Below are positions 46,301-59,164 of a stretch of 64,000 nucleotides of DNA, piece after piece. Source of the DNA: Dryas octopetala (taxonomy: Eukaryota; Streptophyta; Magnoliopsida; Rosales; Rosaceae). Position 1 is the stretch's first letter. Every line of letters begins with the position of its first letter. Position numbers and translations under genes: made by a program. Below the pieces are notes generated by a model. The model worked only from the letters and a program-made list of their open reading frames with translations. It was not told the DNA's origin and did no database searches. The stretch is from contig OY992838.1 in NCBI GenBank assembly GCA_963921425.1, positions 20,749,861 to 20,813,860 on the forward strand, in the 5' to 3' direction.

Positions 46301-48831
46301 TTCTTTATGTCCTACACATGACCTCCCTCTCTGGTCTGAAATTTTTATCACTATCAATGAACTTGCCACTCGTGGCTTCAACTTGCTCAACAATACCTAG
46401 ACATATCTCTAAGTCTCTCTCTCTCTCTCTCTACTTCCCTCCCTCCCTCTTTCTCTCTCTATCATATCTATTCACACGCATGTGCATACACACACACACA
46501 CACACCTTGTGCAACTGATTTCCACTCTAGACTGGACCATTTGCAAGTTCAATCCCTTGAACCATGCAATCCGAAGGTGGTGTTTTTTTTGTTTCATCAT
46601 CTGCTTGGTATAACACTCTTGTGGTCAAGAACTGCACCATATGGAACACAATTATTGCTGATCCGTTTGTCTGTGCAAGAATAGGGGAAGATGATTGACC
46701 ATTTAGTAATACAGTTCTTAGCTTCTTGAAAAAGGACCTACTTAACTCACTCAAATGAAGTCAGAAATACTTTCCTCATAATAAAATGAATATGTAATTT
46801 TGATTGAAGTCGATCTAACAGCATGTTAAGCAGTTGACTTGAATTAACTTTTTATCCAGAACCGACTATTTTTGCATGGTGGCTCATGATTTATATCTTT
46901 TGGACTTTCAGTTGGGCTGCAGCTTCTGGCCAGCTTTCGCTCAATGCAATGATTCTCCCAGCTGCTCTATATTTTTGGCAAATACCTCATTTTATGGCCC
47001 TTGCATACTTGTGCCGCAATGACTATGCCGCTGGAGGGTATGGATGTTCTGTTATTTGAATTTCTGATGTGTGAAAGTATTGGTGATCCTCTTTATGTCA
47101 TCAGTTCTTTCAAGGTCTTACTTTAACCATTATGCATCAATGGGATGGATCCACCTATTGTATTGGGAAATTGTTTCAGAATGGGAGTTTGTATTCCTGC
47201 CTTTGGCTTCATGATTGATATCTGTTCATTGCAAGAATTACTCAATATCCATTATGCCCTATGTGTTCAAGGTAGATACAATTATATATTCATAATACAA
47301 GAATGTTACCTATCCCTAACATTTTCAGAGTGATGGCATGAGTAATCTGTTTTGTGATCCACTTCCTTTTCCCCCTTTCAAATGATTAAGATGGGATTTT
47401 GAGAACTCGTAATCAAGTTGATTGTCTAGATAGATAATCTAAGGGGCAGGTGGAATGCTTGTATGTGTGTGAATGTCTGTAGTCACTTGGTTTCTTTAGC
47501 GCCTTCCCTCCTAATTTTTTATTTTTATTTTTAATTTGTTGTATATTCAGGTTTAGGATGTTCTCTCTTGCTGATGCTTCTGGTAAGAGAACAGCCTCAG
47601 TAGCTTTAAGGAATTGCGCATACCTGATCCCTTTGGGGTTCTTGGCCTATGATTGTGAGTCAAAAGATTCCCAAACAGAATATTACTCTTGTTTTTTTAT
47701 CCTGTTTCCTTTCAAGTTTTATTTGTATTTTTTATTTCTATCATTGCTAGTCCTCTTGTAAAGTTACTTGAGCGGTTTTTTTTTTCCTTTCTCATTTTAA
47801 CCAGTTTTCCATCATTTCGGTGTCAACATTGGTATGCATTAAACTGAAATAACACAGGCACGGACACATGCGTGCACACGTGAGTACAAACACACTTAAA
47901 ATTTGTCAGAACCAAGAAATGCTATCTTATTTTGTTATAAAATAGATTGTTATTAAAATTTTTTGCCCCATATTGTTTGTTTTCCAGATTGAATTTGAGG
48001 GTTTACCTACATTCACATGTTTCCTAGATTTACTCTTGGGTGGCTGTAACAAAGGTTACTAGTTACATTTGTTATTGATGGTTTTGGTTGATTTGATGTG
48101 TCATTTTTTTCCTTGTAGAATCTAGATTGATTTATTAATTTGTGGTTCCTTGCACCAGTTACCAATTATGTTTCTGTTGGGACAATACTTTGTCTTCCTA
48201 GTACTTGTACAAGTGGTTGATTTATTGGATGCCATTTTATTATTTGTGCCAATCTTCTTTGTCGTAGAATGACTAAAATGAACCAAATATAAATTGGGTC
48301 TACCAGCCCTTGTGGTAATAGGATCTTAAAATAAATTGGCAAATTTATGAACATGGATGCATAGGATGTTAATCTTGAGTCCACTAAGAACTGATTGAGG
48401 ATAATTCAATGTTGGGCTTTACATCTTATTTGACCAATTTCATCTCTCCTTTGTCTGCAGGGGGCATGACTTCTGGATGGTTTGTTCTTGAATCTACTGC
48501 TCTTACTCTAGCAATAAGTGCAACAGCATTTTCATTCTATCGAGACCGTACCACACTTAAAGCTAGGAGGATGTTTCACGCCAGCCTTCTTTATCTTCCT
48601 GTATTTATGTCAGGAATTCTGCTTCACCGTCTCTCTGATAATCAACAATGCCTTGCTGAAGATAATTCAGAGACTAGTATTGAGCTTTTATCGTCCTCAC
48701 AAGATGGAAATGTCAACCGGAAGAACAGTTTGAGGCACTCCACAGTTGGCACACAAGTGCGCCCACCTGTATCATATGCCTCTGTTGCACCATTTCCTTT
48801 TCTTCCAGTTCCTTCATATGCCTCTTCATGA
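43398..48831 (+). CDS. COX10: Protoheme IX farnesyltransferase (heme O synthase), mitochondrial
   Basis: Seven plus-strand exons, 43398-43699, 44250-44379, 45605-45742, 45879-46012, 46912-47037, 47551-47654 and 48461-48831, all with GT-AG introns, join into 1305 nt (434 codons plus TGA). The enzyme attaches a farnesyl chain to protoheme, giving heme O, the precursor of heme A in cytochrome c oxidase, at the inner mitochondrial membrane. The first ~60 residues are Ser/Arg/Leu-rich with few acidic residues, as in a mitochondrial transit peptide. UbiA-family features include the first polar motif (NSLNQVFEKDNDAKMKRT), RPLPSGRI, NTWVGAVVGAIPPLLG, FWQIPHFMAL and NDYAAGG. Several hydrophobic segments fit membrane helices. 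The ATG lies in ACCATGT, a fair plant start context. Gene structure and length are as expected for plant COX10, and no lesion is visible. Confidence 0.97.
44700..44911 (+). mobile_element. Probable 5'-truncated LINE 3' end within COX10 intron 2
   Basis: The stretch ends GTTTGAATAAAAGTTTGTCTC followed by an A-rich tail at 44885-44911. This resembles the 3' end of plant L1-type LINEs with its AATAAA signal. No reverse transcriptase sequence remains, and target duplications are not certain. Confidence 0.45.
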
Positions 48832-49486
48832 TATTTTTTCTGAGTCCCTTGATTTGTACAATGAAAGGTCAAAAGCCTGCCCAATAATGTATTTTTGTGG
48901 CAAATGCAATGTCCATTTGCCTAGGTAAACCCTTCCATAAAAAAGCAAAAGCATGCAATTTGTTGCAGATGTGATGTATTTTTCTTGCAAATGTCTGTTT
49001 CAAGTGTCGAGGTTTTGGTACTTCAAACTCGGAATGTATTGTTGATTTGAAGTATGAAAAGGGCTGATTATAGAGGAGCGATTGAATCGTCATCTTATTA
49101 ACGTGATTGGTCATAACAATAACATTGTAAGTTTGTAACAGAATAATGCATTAGTCTTATTTGTTAATAATTGCAAAATTGTAAAAAGAAAGAAAAGAAA
49201 CAAATATTTCCTATTGAATTCCATGTCTCACCTGAGATGAGAGGAAAGGCCGATGTTACTTGAATCCTGAACCTAACATTTAATCCTACAGAGGTTAACT
49301 GTAATGCTATCTTGTAAAAGCTTTCTTTATCAGTATCTAGGAGTGTTAGGGTTTTCTCTAATGATCCTTGTGTGAGTTGCTTGAGAAACCTTACCAGTGA
49401 ACTATCAAGGCTATATTTGGCCTGCTCCGATACTTTGCAACTCTTTCCAGAGATTCCTAGGCTCAATGTTCCTTCTCATACTTGAT
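48832..49486. other. COX10 3' flank
   Basis: Probable 3' UTR and downstream DNA. A minus-strand frame at 49164-49466 has no domain I recognise and is not called. Confidence 0.4.
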
Positions 49487-49580
49487 TACTTGAGCTCCGG
49501 CGATATGCGGCTCAATGAATCCAATATGATCAAGTACTTGAGCTCCGGCGATATGCGGCTCAATGAATTCGATATGATCT
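49487..49580. repeat. 48-bp tandem duplication
   Basis: TACTTGAGCTCCGGCGATAT begins at 49487 and 49535. The units differ at only a few bases (GAATCCAATATG versus GAATTCGATATG). Confidence 0.9.
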
Positions 49581-49729
49581 AGATCTGGCTCAAATACTTA
49601 CTATGAGAATGTAAGAAATTTTCTTGAACCTCACAAGCCTAGAAAGTGTATTTTCTCCAAGAATTATGGTGCCATAAGAGTCTTGTTCACCAACCATACA
49701 GGCTGCAACCAGGATTGTTTTGTATTCTC

Positions 49730-50860
49730 TTATCTCTCATCACTTATCTCAACCTGTGAAGATCCTTCCCACTCCTTCACACATGCAAATATGTTAGACA
49801 ACTGTACGTAAGCACCTAAGTTTTCAGAATCAAGCTCAATGATTCGCTCTGCCGTCATTTTCTTCCCAAGATCCCTGTGTTCATGAGCCACACAACCTCT
49901 CAAGATTGATGACAATATGCTTGTGTCTGCCTTATTAGGCATCTCTTCAACATTTATTGCTTAATTCCTCGAAGGCAACCAGCTTGGGAGAAAAGATCAA
50001 TCATACAAGGCTAGTGTTCAATGCCTGAATCAAATATGATAGTCATATTTCTTCTTAGAGAACCATTTGCTTCCTTCTTCAACCAACTCACAATGATCAC
50101 AGGTAGACAAATCCCTGTAAATGTAATTTCATTGGGTTCCATGACCATTTGTTTGCATAACCAATTAACATAGAATTCCAAACGACTTCATTAGACTTGA
50201 TCATTCTGTCAAACAATTTCATTATAATCAAACCCAATGATGGTAGCTGTGGCAAAAATCTGTTCACCATATTCAAGCGAGGATATAGTAGCACATGATT
50301 ACATGAACTGAGCACACTAGCCATATCCAACTTGTCCATTCTCAAGTCCAGCTTATTCATCTGCCTGAAAAGATCTAATGCTTGAATTGGACAGCCATTT
50401 TGACTAAGGCCTACGATCATTGAGTTCCATAATATCAAGCTTATACTTGGCATTGCCTTGAAAATATGTTTTGCATCTTCGAGCCAACTCTTCCACAATT
50501 TGAATACAAGGTGAGCATAGAATTAAGCAAGATTGTGTACGTCAAAGGGTCTGAGCTCACTAAATTAATAATAGGCAAGCATCATTAGGACTTCAACACT
50601 TGGAGCATGCATCAAGACTAGCACTAGCAACTTTGCAGGCATGTGTGTGCATTTGTTCGGCGTGTTTGAGGATGCCTGAGATACTCATAGCACTTACTTG
50701 CAAGCGTAAATGAATTTCCAAGAACACCATTAGTCAGCATTTCATTGAACAGAACTAATGCTCCAATGTTTTCATTATTGCTAAAAATCAATGAATTCCA
50801 TAACGCAACATCTTGTTAATTTTCTGTATCGAAACCTTTTCTTGATTTGGTCTCTGTGGT
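49730..50860 (-). pseudogene. PPR protein pseudogene (PLS class with E-type C-terminus)
   Basis: From right to left on the minus strand come a PPR trace at 50815-50700 (ALWNSLIFSNNENIGALVLF), two repeats at 50498-50150 (LILWNSMIVGLSQNGCPIQA, VVWNSMLIGYANK), and an E-motif-like segment at 49942-49730 (NLGAYVQLSNIFACVKEWE). The parts lie in different frames with stops between them, so no full protein is possible. Relatives edit or process organellar RNA. It is on the opposite strand to COX10. Confidence 0.8.
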
Positions 50861-51130
50861 TTCAAAAACTCCGCATTTAGCCCTAGTGGTTTCTATTATT
50901 TGCAATTTTAGGACATTTTATAACCAATATGAAATTTTTTCTCAAATTTTAACTAATAACTTGTTTAAACTCACAAGTTTTACTCAAAATGACAAAAAAT
51001 CATGTATGTTACCTTCAATTTGATTTTTAAAACAAAATTGAAAATTTGAGTTTGTTAAAATTGTCTTCATATTACAAATAATATAAAACATAGAAACCAA
51101 ATGTAGAGTTTTGAAACTACACAGACTAAA
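50846..51130. mobile_element. MITE, about 285 bp
   Basis: The left end TTTGGTCTCTGTGGTTTCAA and the right end (reverse complement TTTAGTCTGTGTAGTTTCAA) are inverted repeats extending about 65 bp per side, including TGGTTTCTAT. The middle is AT-rich. It lies at the broken N-terminal side of the PPR pseudogene. Confidence 0.75.
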
Positions 51131-52394
51131 ACATTTTTTTCCCTTTCACTTTTATTAATTCAAAATTGAACTCCTCTTCTCAATATCATTTGATAAAAGA
51201 AAAATAAAATTTTCATTTCTAAAAAATAAAATAAAAACATTACATGCATCTATAACTTTGGAAATTAAATAAAAAATATAATATAATATAATTTGGACAC
51301 GTACTTTTGCCATCTATCACTTTGGAAATCCAAGTCCAGGTCCATTACATGCATTGATTGTCATCCAAAGCACGTGTACCTTCTTCACTCTACGAAATCA
51401 TATATTACAAATTTACAATTAGAGAATTCCAACGCCTCCTCTGAAATGCTAACATTGCTCTCTACCTCTGACCGCACACTTCTTTATTTCCCTGAATTGT
51501 TTTGTTGAAAAAATAAAGCCAGCAGCCATGTTTCCATTGGCATACAATACGGAATCAAGGCGAACGTCTAAGTCTTCTGACAAAGGCTGGTGGATTTCAT
51601 AAACAGTACACATCGCAAATCCCATCCACTTATCAGTTAACCAACCTGGATGCAGCTCTACACCTACTGAAGATCCCACATTTTGATAATTGAACCACTC
51701 TGGAATTTCATTTCCAGGAGCAAGAAAATCAAATCTATCAACTCTACCAAATTCAGGTTTGGGTTTCCGTTTGGCTTTGCCTGTACATGGAGGAGGGCAC
51801 TTCACTTATGGCAGTTCCACTCATATCAAGCTTCTCCAAACACTCTACATGGCCCAACTCATTCGGCACTTTCTCAATCTTTGAACAACCAGAAATATTA
51901 AGAACTTTGAGAGATTTTAAGCCACATACACTGTTGAGAAGGCCCACAAGGTTTTTGCAATCTTTCAAGTTCAACAAAGTAAGTCTTTCAAGCACTCCAA
52001 TTGACTGGTCAACCTCATGCAGTTGTATACATCCTTCAAGAATCAGAAGCTCAAGATTTGGCATACTTTTAAAGTTTGGGGTGCTCACAAGATTCAAAGA
52101 GTGAATGAGGTTAATACTTTTTAAATTGTATAAAGGCTGTCAAGTAAAAGCATAGAAAATTAGCTTCCATGATTTAAAAACTCTTATGGGTAACAAAAGA
52201 TTAAATAAGTAATAGGATACGTACCTTTATTCCCATCTGAAAATTTTTAATGCAACTCACGGCAAGTTAAGCTCCAACAGCTTCTCAAGGTTGAAATGTG
52301 ATGGGAAAGATTTTAACGGATATCCGACCCAATCAAGAATCCTTAAACTATTGGGAAGATATTCAAGCTCATTATACACTACAAGAAAAAAGGG

Positions 52395-52975
52395 TTTGGG
52401 AGAGGAACGGAATTCGTCGCCCAAAGTAGAGTTTCGTCGCCCAAACTTTTGGGCGACGAAATTGGTTCGTCGAGCAATTATTCGCCCAAAATGTGTCGCC
52501 CAAGAGTTTGGGCGACGAACCCATAAATTTCGTCGCCCAAAGACACCTGGGGCGACGAATTTTTTTTGTCTCCCAAAACATAAAATTCGTCGCCCAAAGC
52601 ATGTTTAGGCGACGGAAAAATTTCGTCGCCCAAACCATCTTTGGGCGACGAACACACATATTCGTCGCCCAAACCCTCTTTGGGCGACGAAATTATCCGT
52701 CGCCTAAACAAGATTTGGGAGAGGAATAGCTAATTTCCTCGCTGGAACGTGCTTTGGGCGACGGACAAATTTCGTCGCCCAAAACCTCTTTGGGCGACGA
52801 ACACCCTTATTCGTCGCCCAAAAAGTGTTTAGGCGACGGACAAATGTCGTCACCCAAACCATCTTTGGGGGACGAATAAGGGTGTTCGTCGCCCAAAGAG
52901 GTTTTGGGCGACGAAATTTGTTCGTCGCCTAAACATGCTTTGGGCGACGAAATTTGTCCGTCGCCCAAACGTATT
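52395..52975. repeat. CACTA-2 left subterminal repeat array
   Basis: About 580 bp is almost entirely alternating TTTGGGCGACGAA and TTCGTCGCCCAAA units, with GAGGAA and GACGGA variants, separated by 5-10 bp. Neighbouring units are mostly inverted relative to each other, so the array can fold into many small hairpins. Open frames over it are not genes. Confidence 0.95.
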
Positions 52976-53136
52976 TTATTTAAAAAAAAAATTTTTATTT
53001 AAATTATATATATGAATTTAATATTAAAAAAAAAATTCTTTATTCAAAAATTATATAAAACAAAATTAATAAATTTATATATCCAAAATATCCATACAAA
53101 GTAGAAACAATTTAATTAATACATACATACAAATAA

Positions 53137-54931
53137 CTAATGGCCCCCTAGGTCAGTAGCATCATCGACACCGGTGGAGGAGTCTGGCATGCACTGGTCA
53201 ATGTTGGGCGGCAGCACAAACCCAGGTACAATCCTGGCCAACTGGCCAAACATCTGCTGCATCTGCTGCACCTTACTCGTCTGCTCCGCATATGCCGCTC
53301 TCGATTCTTCTAGCTGACCCTTCAACAATTGCACTTCAGTGGTCAGGTTGACTATATCTGCAGATGGCTGAGATGAAGACCCGGCACTGAGATCACGAAC
53401 CCGACCCGCTCCCATTCCGCGTATCTCCCTACCACGCCTAACACCCAGTGTCTCCGTCATAATACGAAGACCGGCATCGGGATCGGGGACTGAGATCGTC
53501 TCCAACGGAGTGTCCGGAGGGTACTGGCTGGCCACCTCCTCCAAATAACTCGCCTAGCTTCTTGGCGAGCATCTCAGCCTTCAAAATATTATACACAAGT
53601 TAGGAATTAAGAAATCAAATACAAAAATTTAAATTTGTGAAATAAAACTAAAATATAAAAAACTAACGTGTTTCGCCTTGCCCTTGTCGTTGCCGGGTCG
53701 GGCATAAACATCTCCGTAGTTGTCGACCTCCGGAAATTGCGAACCAGCCTGAAAAAGAATGTAATGTTGACAAAAACTCAAACAATACTAAGGAATATAT
53801 ATATTAAATTAAATAATAGCGCACCTGACGATATGACTCCACCCGGTATGAGAAGGGCATGGAACCACCATGATGATCAATCCTTGCGGGCGCTTTCCGG
53901 TTCTGAAGATTGGCATTCGACTTCCTCTGTTAAATATGAAGCAAATTGGAAATGCACATATTAGTGTATACACAATAAAGGAATAACATAAGAAAAAATA
54001 ATTTTGAAGTCCTAAAATGATATAACATACCAAAAATTCCGGACTCTGAAAATGAGTGCACAACCACTGCCACTGATCAAGCCGAGCTGCCATCTCCGGA
54101 GAAGGGCTGACCAATGCCTCATCTGCCGATCCAAACATGTTATATTCTTTGTGCAGCTCGTGCTTCCATTGTGCGTACACTTTTCTCAATAACTTCTCCA
54201 TATACCTAGCTACATCCGGATCCTCCATCCGAATGTCATAGTTTACCTGAAAAAAATGCAATTATCAAATTGTTAGGAATGATCAAATTAATTATTTTAT
54301 ATTAATCGAAATATACTCACAGAAATGGAGCCCATAATGCTCCTCTTGATGGCGTCATCAACCTTTTCCCAACTGGGGAAAAGCATGGGGCATTCACCAC
54401 GGATAATCGATCCGACAAAGGAAGCGAATGTACTATGGACCTCCTTGCTCGGTCGTAGGTGACCTTGCTCAATAACGATTCGAATCCTCTCGTTCGTCGT
54501 GCGAGTGATTCGCGACGCCTTCAACCCTCTACTTATCCCCCTCGTGGTTTTGGTACCTAGAAAAGCAAATATAACATATTAATTTCACAGTAATCTTATA
54601 ACATCTAAATAAAATTAAACATAAATACAAGTGATGTGAAAACATTTAACACAAGTGATGTGAAAACATTTTTCTTACTCTCTGATGATGAGGCAGTACG
54701 AGTGGATGATGCAACATTATCATATGCACCATAACGGTGACCCCGTCGGGCCCTCCGTGCCGACTGAATCCCAGACCCAGTACTAGATGAGAGATCTGGG
54801 GATATCGCCGGGGTCGAGTCGCCCTGGGCTATGAGGTCGGGCTGGGCTGCAGGGGCGGGCTGGGCTGCAGGGGCGGACATAGATGCTAAAGTGGACCTCC
54901 GAGATCCACCCCTGTTCGAGATCAAACTCAT
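53137..54931 (-). pseudogene. CACTA-2 accessory protein (Transposase_24-like), probably damaged
   Basis: Minus-strand exons appear at about 54931-54677 (MSLISNRGGSRRSTLASMS), 54558-54322 (KASRITRTTNERIRIVIEQG), 54250-54032 (RYMEKLLRKVYAQWKHELHK), 53928-53826 (QNRKAPARIDHHGGSMPFSY), 53750-53670 and 53580-53137. They have plausible GT-AG borders. The last exon ends with a coiled-coil-like stretch (LTTEVQLLKGQLEESRAAYA) and GFVLPPNIDQ. The frame seems to change near 53550, between AEMLAKKLGE and LEEVASQYPPD, and one of the frames there has a TAG, so the gene is probably broken. Role as for the CACTA-1 accessory gene: likely binding of subterminal repeats. Confidence 0.7.
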
Positions 54932-55040
54932 CTGCACAATTCAATAAATATTTATGTTAGTAAAAAAGAAAACTAAAGTAATAACTTACTAATCTGAATC
55001 ATCATTATCACTTACTAATATGAATCACCATTATCAATTA

Positions 55041-58000
55041 CTAATCTGAATCACCACTAGAAATACTCATTTCATCATCATCATCATCGATACCATCAAC
55101 ATCATCATCTTCATATTCATCTTCATCTTCATCTTCATCTTCATCTTCATCTTCATCATCATCATCATCATCATCATCATCGATGAAATCATTAACATCA
55201 ATTCGGGGAAGTGGCCCAAGATCAATTGATAAGGCATCGATCTCAATTGGAGGAACGTCATGTATCTCGACTTGTTGTATGATAACATCATTGTTGTATG
55301 GATTAGGTATGGTCGAAGATGAATCCTCTTGATAGGCCACGTCATCCTGATTTTCTTTTTCTGGAATATCCCATATATTTCGATTCTGAATCATCTGAGC
55401 TACTTTCCAACCCACACCCGCCTTAGGGTCATCCAGATAACATACTGGTTTTGCCATTGTGGCAAGAATAAATGGATCATTCTCATACCATCGAGTGTTT
55501 GTATTCACAGATATTAAGTCGTAATCGAGTTTAATACTGTTGTTCCTATTCGGGTCTGTATTAAACCAATCACACTTAAATAACACAACTTGAAAGCGAT
55601 GCGAGTACAAGACTTGATGTACACTCGTCAGCTTGCCGTAGAAATCAACCGTGCCAGTGTCCAAGTTCTCTACACAAACCCCGCTATTTTGAGTGCTCAA
55701 GATGGCATCTCGTTCTACAGTTAAAAACTTGACTCCATTCACATTACATCCGGAAAACGTTTCAACCCATTGAATACCACTCGCCAAACTCATTAACTCC
55801 TTGTATAACGGCGAATTATCATCAGTCAGCTTTTCCATCTGTTAAAAGACAATGGAATTAATATATTACAAAAAATTTACAAACACATGAACGAACTGAT
55901 CATTATTGTCAGTAATTACTTACATGTTCCTTAAACCATTTAGGAAACAATTCCCGATGCTTTTTCTGTACACGTTCCATGTCCCATCTTGGATAGTCGC
56001 GCTTCATTAGTTCCTCATGCTCAATGCGTAAAGAGTCAACTTCTTCGCAATTGTTGAGTATGAACCAATGAGCCACCTCCATATCGTGTTTCGAGAATTC
56101 AACAGCTGATTTAGGGGCTTCGCCAAATGGTCGTGTAATTTGAGAAAAGACAGAAAGTGTCTCATTTTTTTCACCGCCGTCGTCGTTGCGTTGGGGGCGA
56201 TTGAATGACGTCTCAACACTGCTGAGGTACATTGCACAGTACGTGATGGATTCATTTGCAATGTATGCCTCTGCTATGGAGCCTTTGGGGCGTGCCCGGT
56301 TTCGGACGTACCTTTTGTAATTACCCAACATTCTGCAAATGTAATTACATAGTGAGAAAACTTTTATGAATAACATAGAGCTGAACTTGAAGAATAGTAA
56401 TGAAATAGTTTAGAAATTGTTACCTTTCTATTGGGTACATCCACCGATAACTGACCGGCCCAGCAAGAATTGCCTCTTGCGGTAAATGTATCATTAAATG
56501 AATCATTATATCAAAAAAGGCCGGTGGAAATATTTATTCAAATTTGCATAAGATGTACACAATCTCATCTTTCAATTTTGACATGTCCGACACGCGCAAC
56601 GTCTTAGCGCAGATATGCTGAAAGAACCTCGACAACCCAACAATCGGTTCAACCACATCTTCGGGCAAAAACTTTCGAATACCCACCGGAAGCAGACGTT
56701 GCAATAAAACATGACAATCATGACTTTTCAAGCCCAAAATTTTTCCAGGAAATTTGACCGATGCAAGAAACTTTAAGAATTCTTTCTTGTCCACAGGCTT
56801 CATGGTATAAAATGGATGTTTCTTTATCATTTTATCACCCTTCTTCGTTAACCACAAATGTTTCCTGATGCCCATTTCTTGCAAATCTTGTCAAGCCTTA
56901 ATTGTGTCCTTTGATTTTCCCTCAATGCCCAAGATTGTCCCCACCAAACTTTCGCACACGTTCTTCTCAATATGCATTACATCGAGATTGTGCCTGATTT
57001 TCAACTTGGACCAATACTCCAACTCGAAGAATATCGACTTGTTTGTCCAATTTAGATGTGCAGGTGACCTTGGCATATTTCATTCTTTGTTAGAGGGATG
57101 TTTACCAATCCGGCCAAATTCTAAGTTATTCAACTGCCTCAAGATGTCATCACCAGATAATTCTTTAGGTTTCACGCCCATCTCCTTTTTTCCGTCAAAG
57201 GCCTCCTTACTGTGACGCCATTTATGATCCCCCGACAACCATCTTCGGTGGCCCATATAACATACTTTACCACCGTGCCAAGCGGAAGTTATATCTTTAT
57301 TACAAGTAGGACATGCCATATAACCCTTGGTGCTCCAGCCTGATAAATTTCCATAAGCTGGGAAATCATTTATTGTCCACATGACTGCCGCACGCAAGGA
57401 AAACATTGTTTCGGTGGACTTATCATATGTCGGCACACCATTTTGCCACAATTCTTTCAGCTCATCAATCAACGGCCGCAAATATACATCGATCTCCTTG
57501 CCAGGGGATTGCGGTCCTGGAATTAATAGCGTCATAATTGTGAATTCTTTTTTCATGCATTTCCAGGGAGGCAAATTATAAGGAACCACGACCACTGGCC
57601 AAGTGCTGTGAGATGTGCTCATATTTCCGAATGGATTAAATCCATCAGTAGCAAGTCCTAATCTGACATTTCGTGCATCTGCTGCAAAATCCGGATATAT
57701 CTTGTCAAATTCTTTCCATGCGCTTCCGTCTGCAGGATGTCTCATCACATCATCCTCAACCCGCTTATCTTTGTGCCACCTCATGTCACTTGCAGTATGT
57801 GTCGACATGTACAATCGTTGCAACCTTGGCTTAAGTGGGAAATAACGCAACACCTTTTGCGGAATCTGTTTCTTTCTCTCTACAGACTTGTTCTTATATC
57901 TCGGTTCATTGCACACAGGGCATTTATCCTTCCCTTGGTGTTCTTTGTAAAACAGTACACAATCATTCTTGCATGCATGAATCTTTTCATATCCCAAACC

Positions 58001-58687
58001 GAGATCTTTCAACACCTTATTCGCAAGATAATGGGTTTCAGGTATATGATTGTTCTTTGGAAGCATTCGTTTCAAAATCCCCATCAACTGATCATAACTT
58101 CGATTCGAATGTTGATTAAGTACTTTCCAATGCATTAACTCCACAACAGCAGTTAGCACTGAGAACTCTTCACAACCAGAGTACAATTCCCGCTGAGCTT
58201 GTTTCAACAATCTCTCGTACTTATCAAACTCTTCTCTTTGGACTTCGGGCAACCCATCATCTTGATCCATATTATCGCTCTCTGTATCATGCTGACTGAC
58301 TTCGTGATCTAGCGATGCATATGGATAAGCATCGTTTATTATGCCCATCACTTGGTCATTATCATCAGCAACAGATTCAGTAGGCTGCAGAATTGTTCGG
58401 GTCTCCGAGGACGTCGAAGCATAAACTCTCGGTTCACCATGATAATACCATGTCGTATAGTTGTGTGACATCCCAAATCTCACCAAATGAATTCTGACTT
58501 CACGCACTGTCTTCCATAAAGAGTTGTTACAATTCCGGCACGAACACCTTATATTATTCTGAGCATTGACATGTTCCTGTGCAACTTGGATAAATGACTC
58601 GATCCCATACAAATATTCATCACTAACACGATTCGTATTACGTATCCACTGTCGGTCCATGATGCCTGTTTCCATATTACACGACAA
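55041..58687 (-). pseudogene. CACTA-2 TNP2-type transposase with three in-frame stop codons
   Basis: Exons 58687-56424, 56332-55924 and 55838-55041 join in frame to 3471 nt. The product starts MSCNMETGIMDRQWIRNTNR and includes a transposase-associated domain (CSCRNCNNS) and a TNP2 core (NLPPWKCMKKEF, WTINDFPAYGNLSG). DUF4218 (NYKRYVRNRARPKGS) and DUF4216 (NSGVCVENL, FKCDWF) regions follow, then a very acidic tail of Asp/Glu. Stops occur at 57082-57080 (TGA), 56890-56888 (TGA) and about 56533 (TAA), without frameshift. The second TGA stands where a CGA would be expected from the motif, consistent with C-to-T change at a CpG. The element likely depended on a relative for movement, or the stops arose after insertion. 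Confidence 0.88.
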
Positions 58688-58751
58688 TTAGAAAACGATG
58701 CGTCACCATTCTTCGTCTCCTTATGCCTCCGGTAAGGGCCCTATCCCATTC

Positions 58752-58973
58752 GAGAATGCACATATGTGTCGTGGTTGTTGGCTCACACGACGTAGTTTCG
58801 ATCTGGGAAAATTTCGGCAGCATCTCCCTATGGTTCTCCAAGTGCACGACGTAGATATTTAAAACAAATATCTAGTATGCACTCGAAGAACACATAAGGA
58901 GATGTTGCCGAAATTTTCTCAGATCAAAACCACATCACATGAACCGCTAACCACAACACATAATTGTGCACTC
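58752..58973. repeat. Long imperfect hairpin just upstream of the CACTA-2 transposase
   Basis: Arms 58752-58860 and 58867-58973 are inverted repeats of about 105 bp with scattered mismatches, sharing AAAATTTCGGC and ATCTCC. The loop is only a few bases. It lies 65 bp before the transposase start codon, probably in the promoter or 5' leader. Confidence 0.85.
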
Positions 58974-59091
58974 CCAAACTGTCCATGGGTAATTTGGACA
59001 ATTCAAGAATCATATTGGAGCGCAGTCACGCCAAGCGCCCATGCGCGCTCCAATAGACTCTCGAACGGGTCTAAGGTGAATTTAAATTTAG

Positions 59092-59164
59092 TGTACAAAG
59101 TTATCCACTGATAACTTCGCACGACTAGTTAAATGTACAAAGTTATCGATTGATAACTTCGCAC
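59092..59164. repeat. Two copies of a 31-bp repeat with palindromic core
   Basis: TGTACAAAGTTATC...GATAACTTCGCAC occurs at 59092 and 59134. Within each, AAGTTATC and GATAACTT form an inverted pair around a short spacer. Confidence 0.8.

Noticed and set aside
49164..49466. Minus-strand 100-residue frame downstream of COX10
   Set aside because: No recognisable family, no splice context linking it to the PPR pseudogene, and A/T-rich ends.
52395..52975. CRISPR-like regularly spaced repeats
   Set aside because: Units alternate in orientation and lie at CACTA ends in a plant genome; spacers are only 5-10 bp and there are no cas genes.
59092..59164. lox-like recombination sites (ATAACTTCG with inverted halves)
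   Set aside because: The resemblance is limited to a few bases, the arm and spacer lengths do not match, and no recombinase is nearby.
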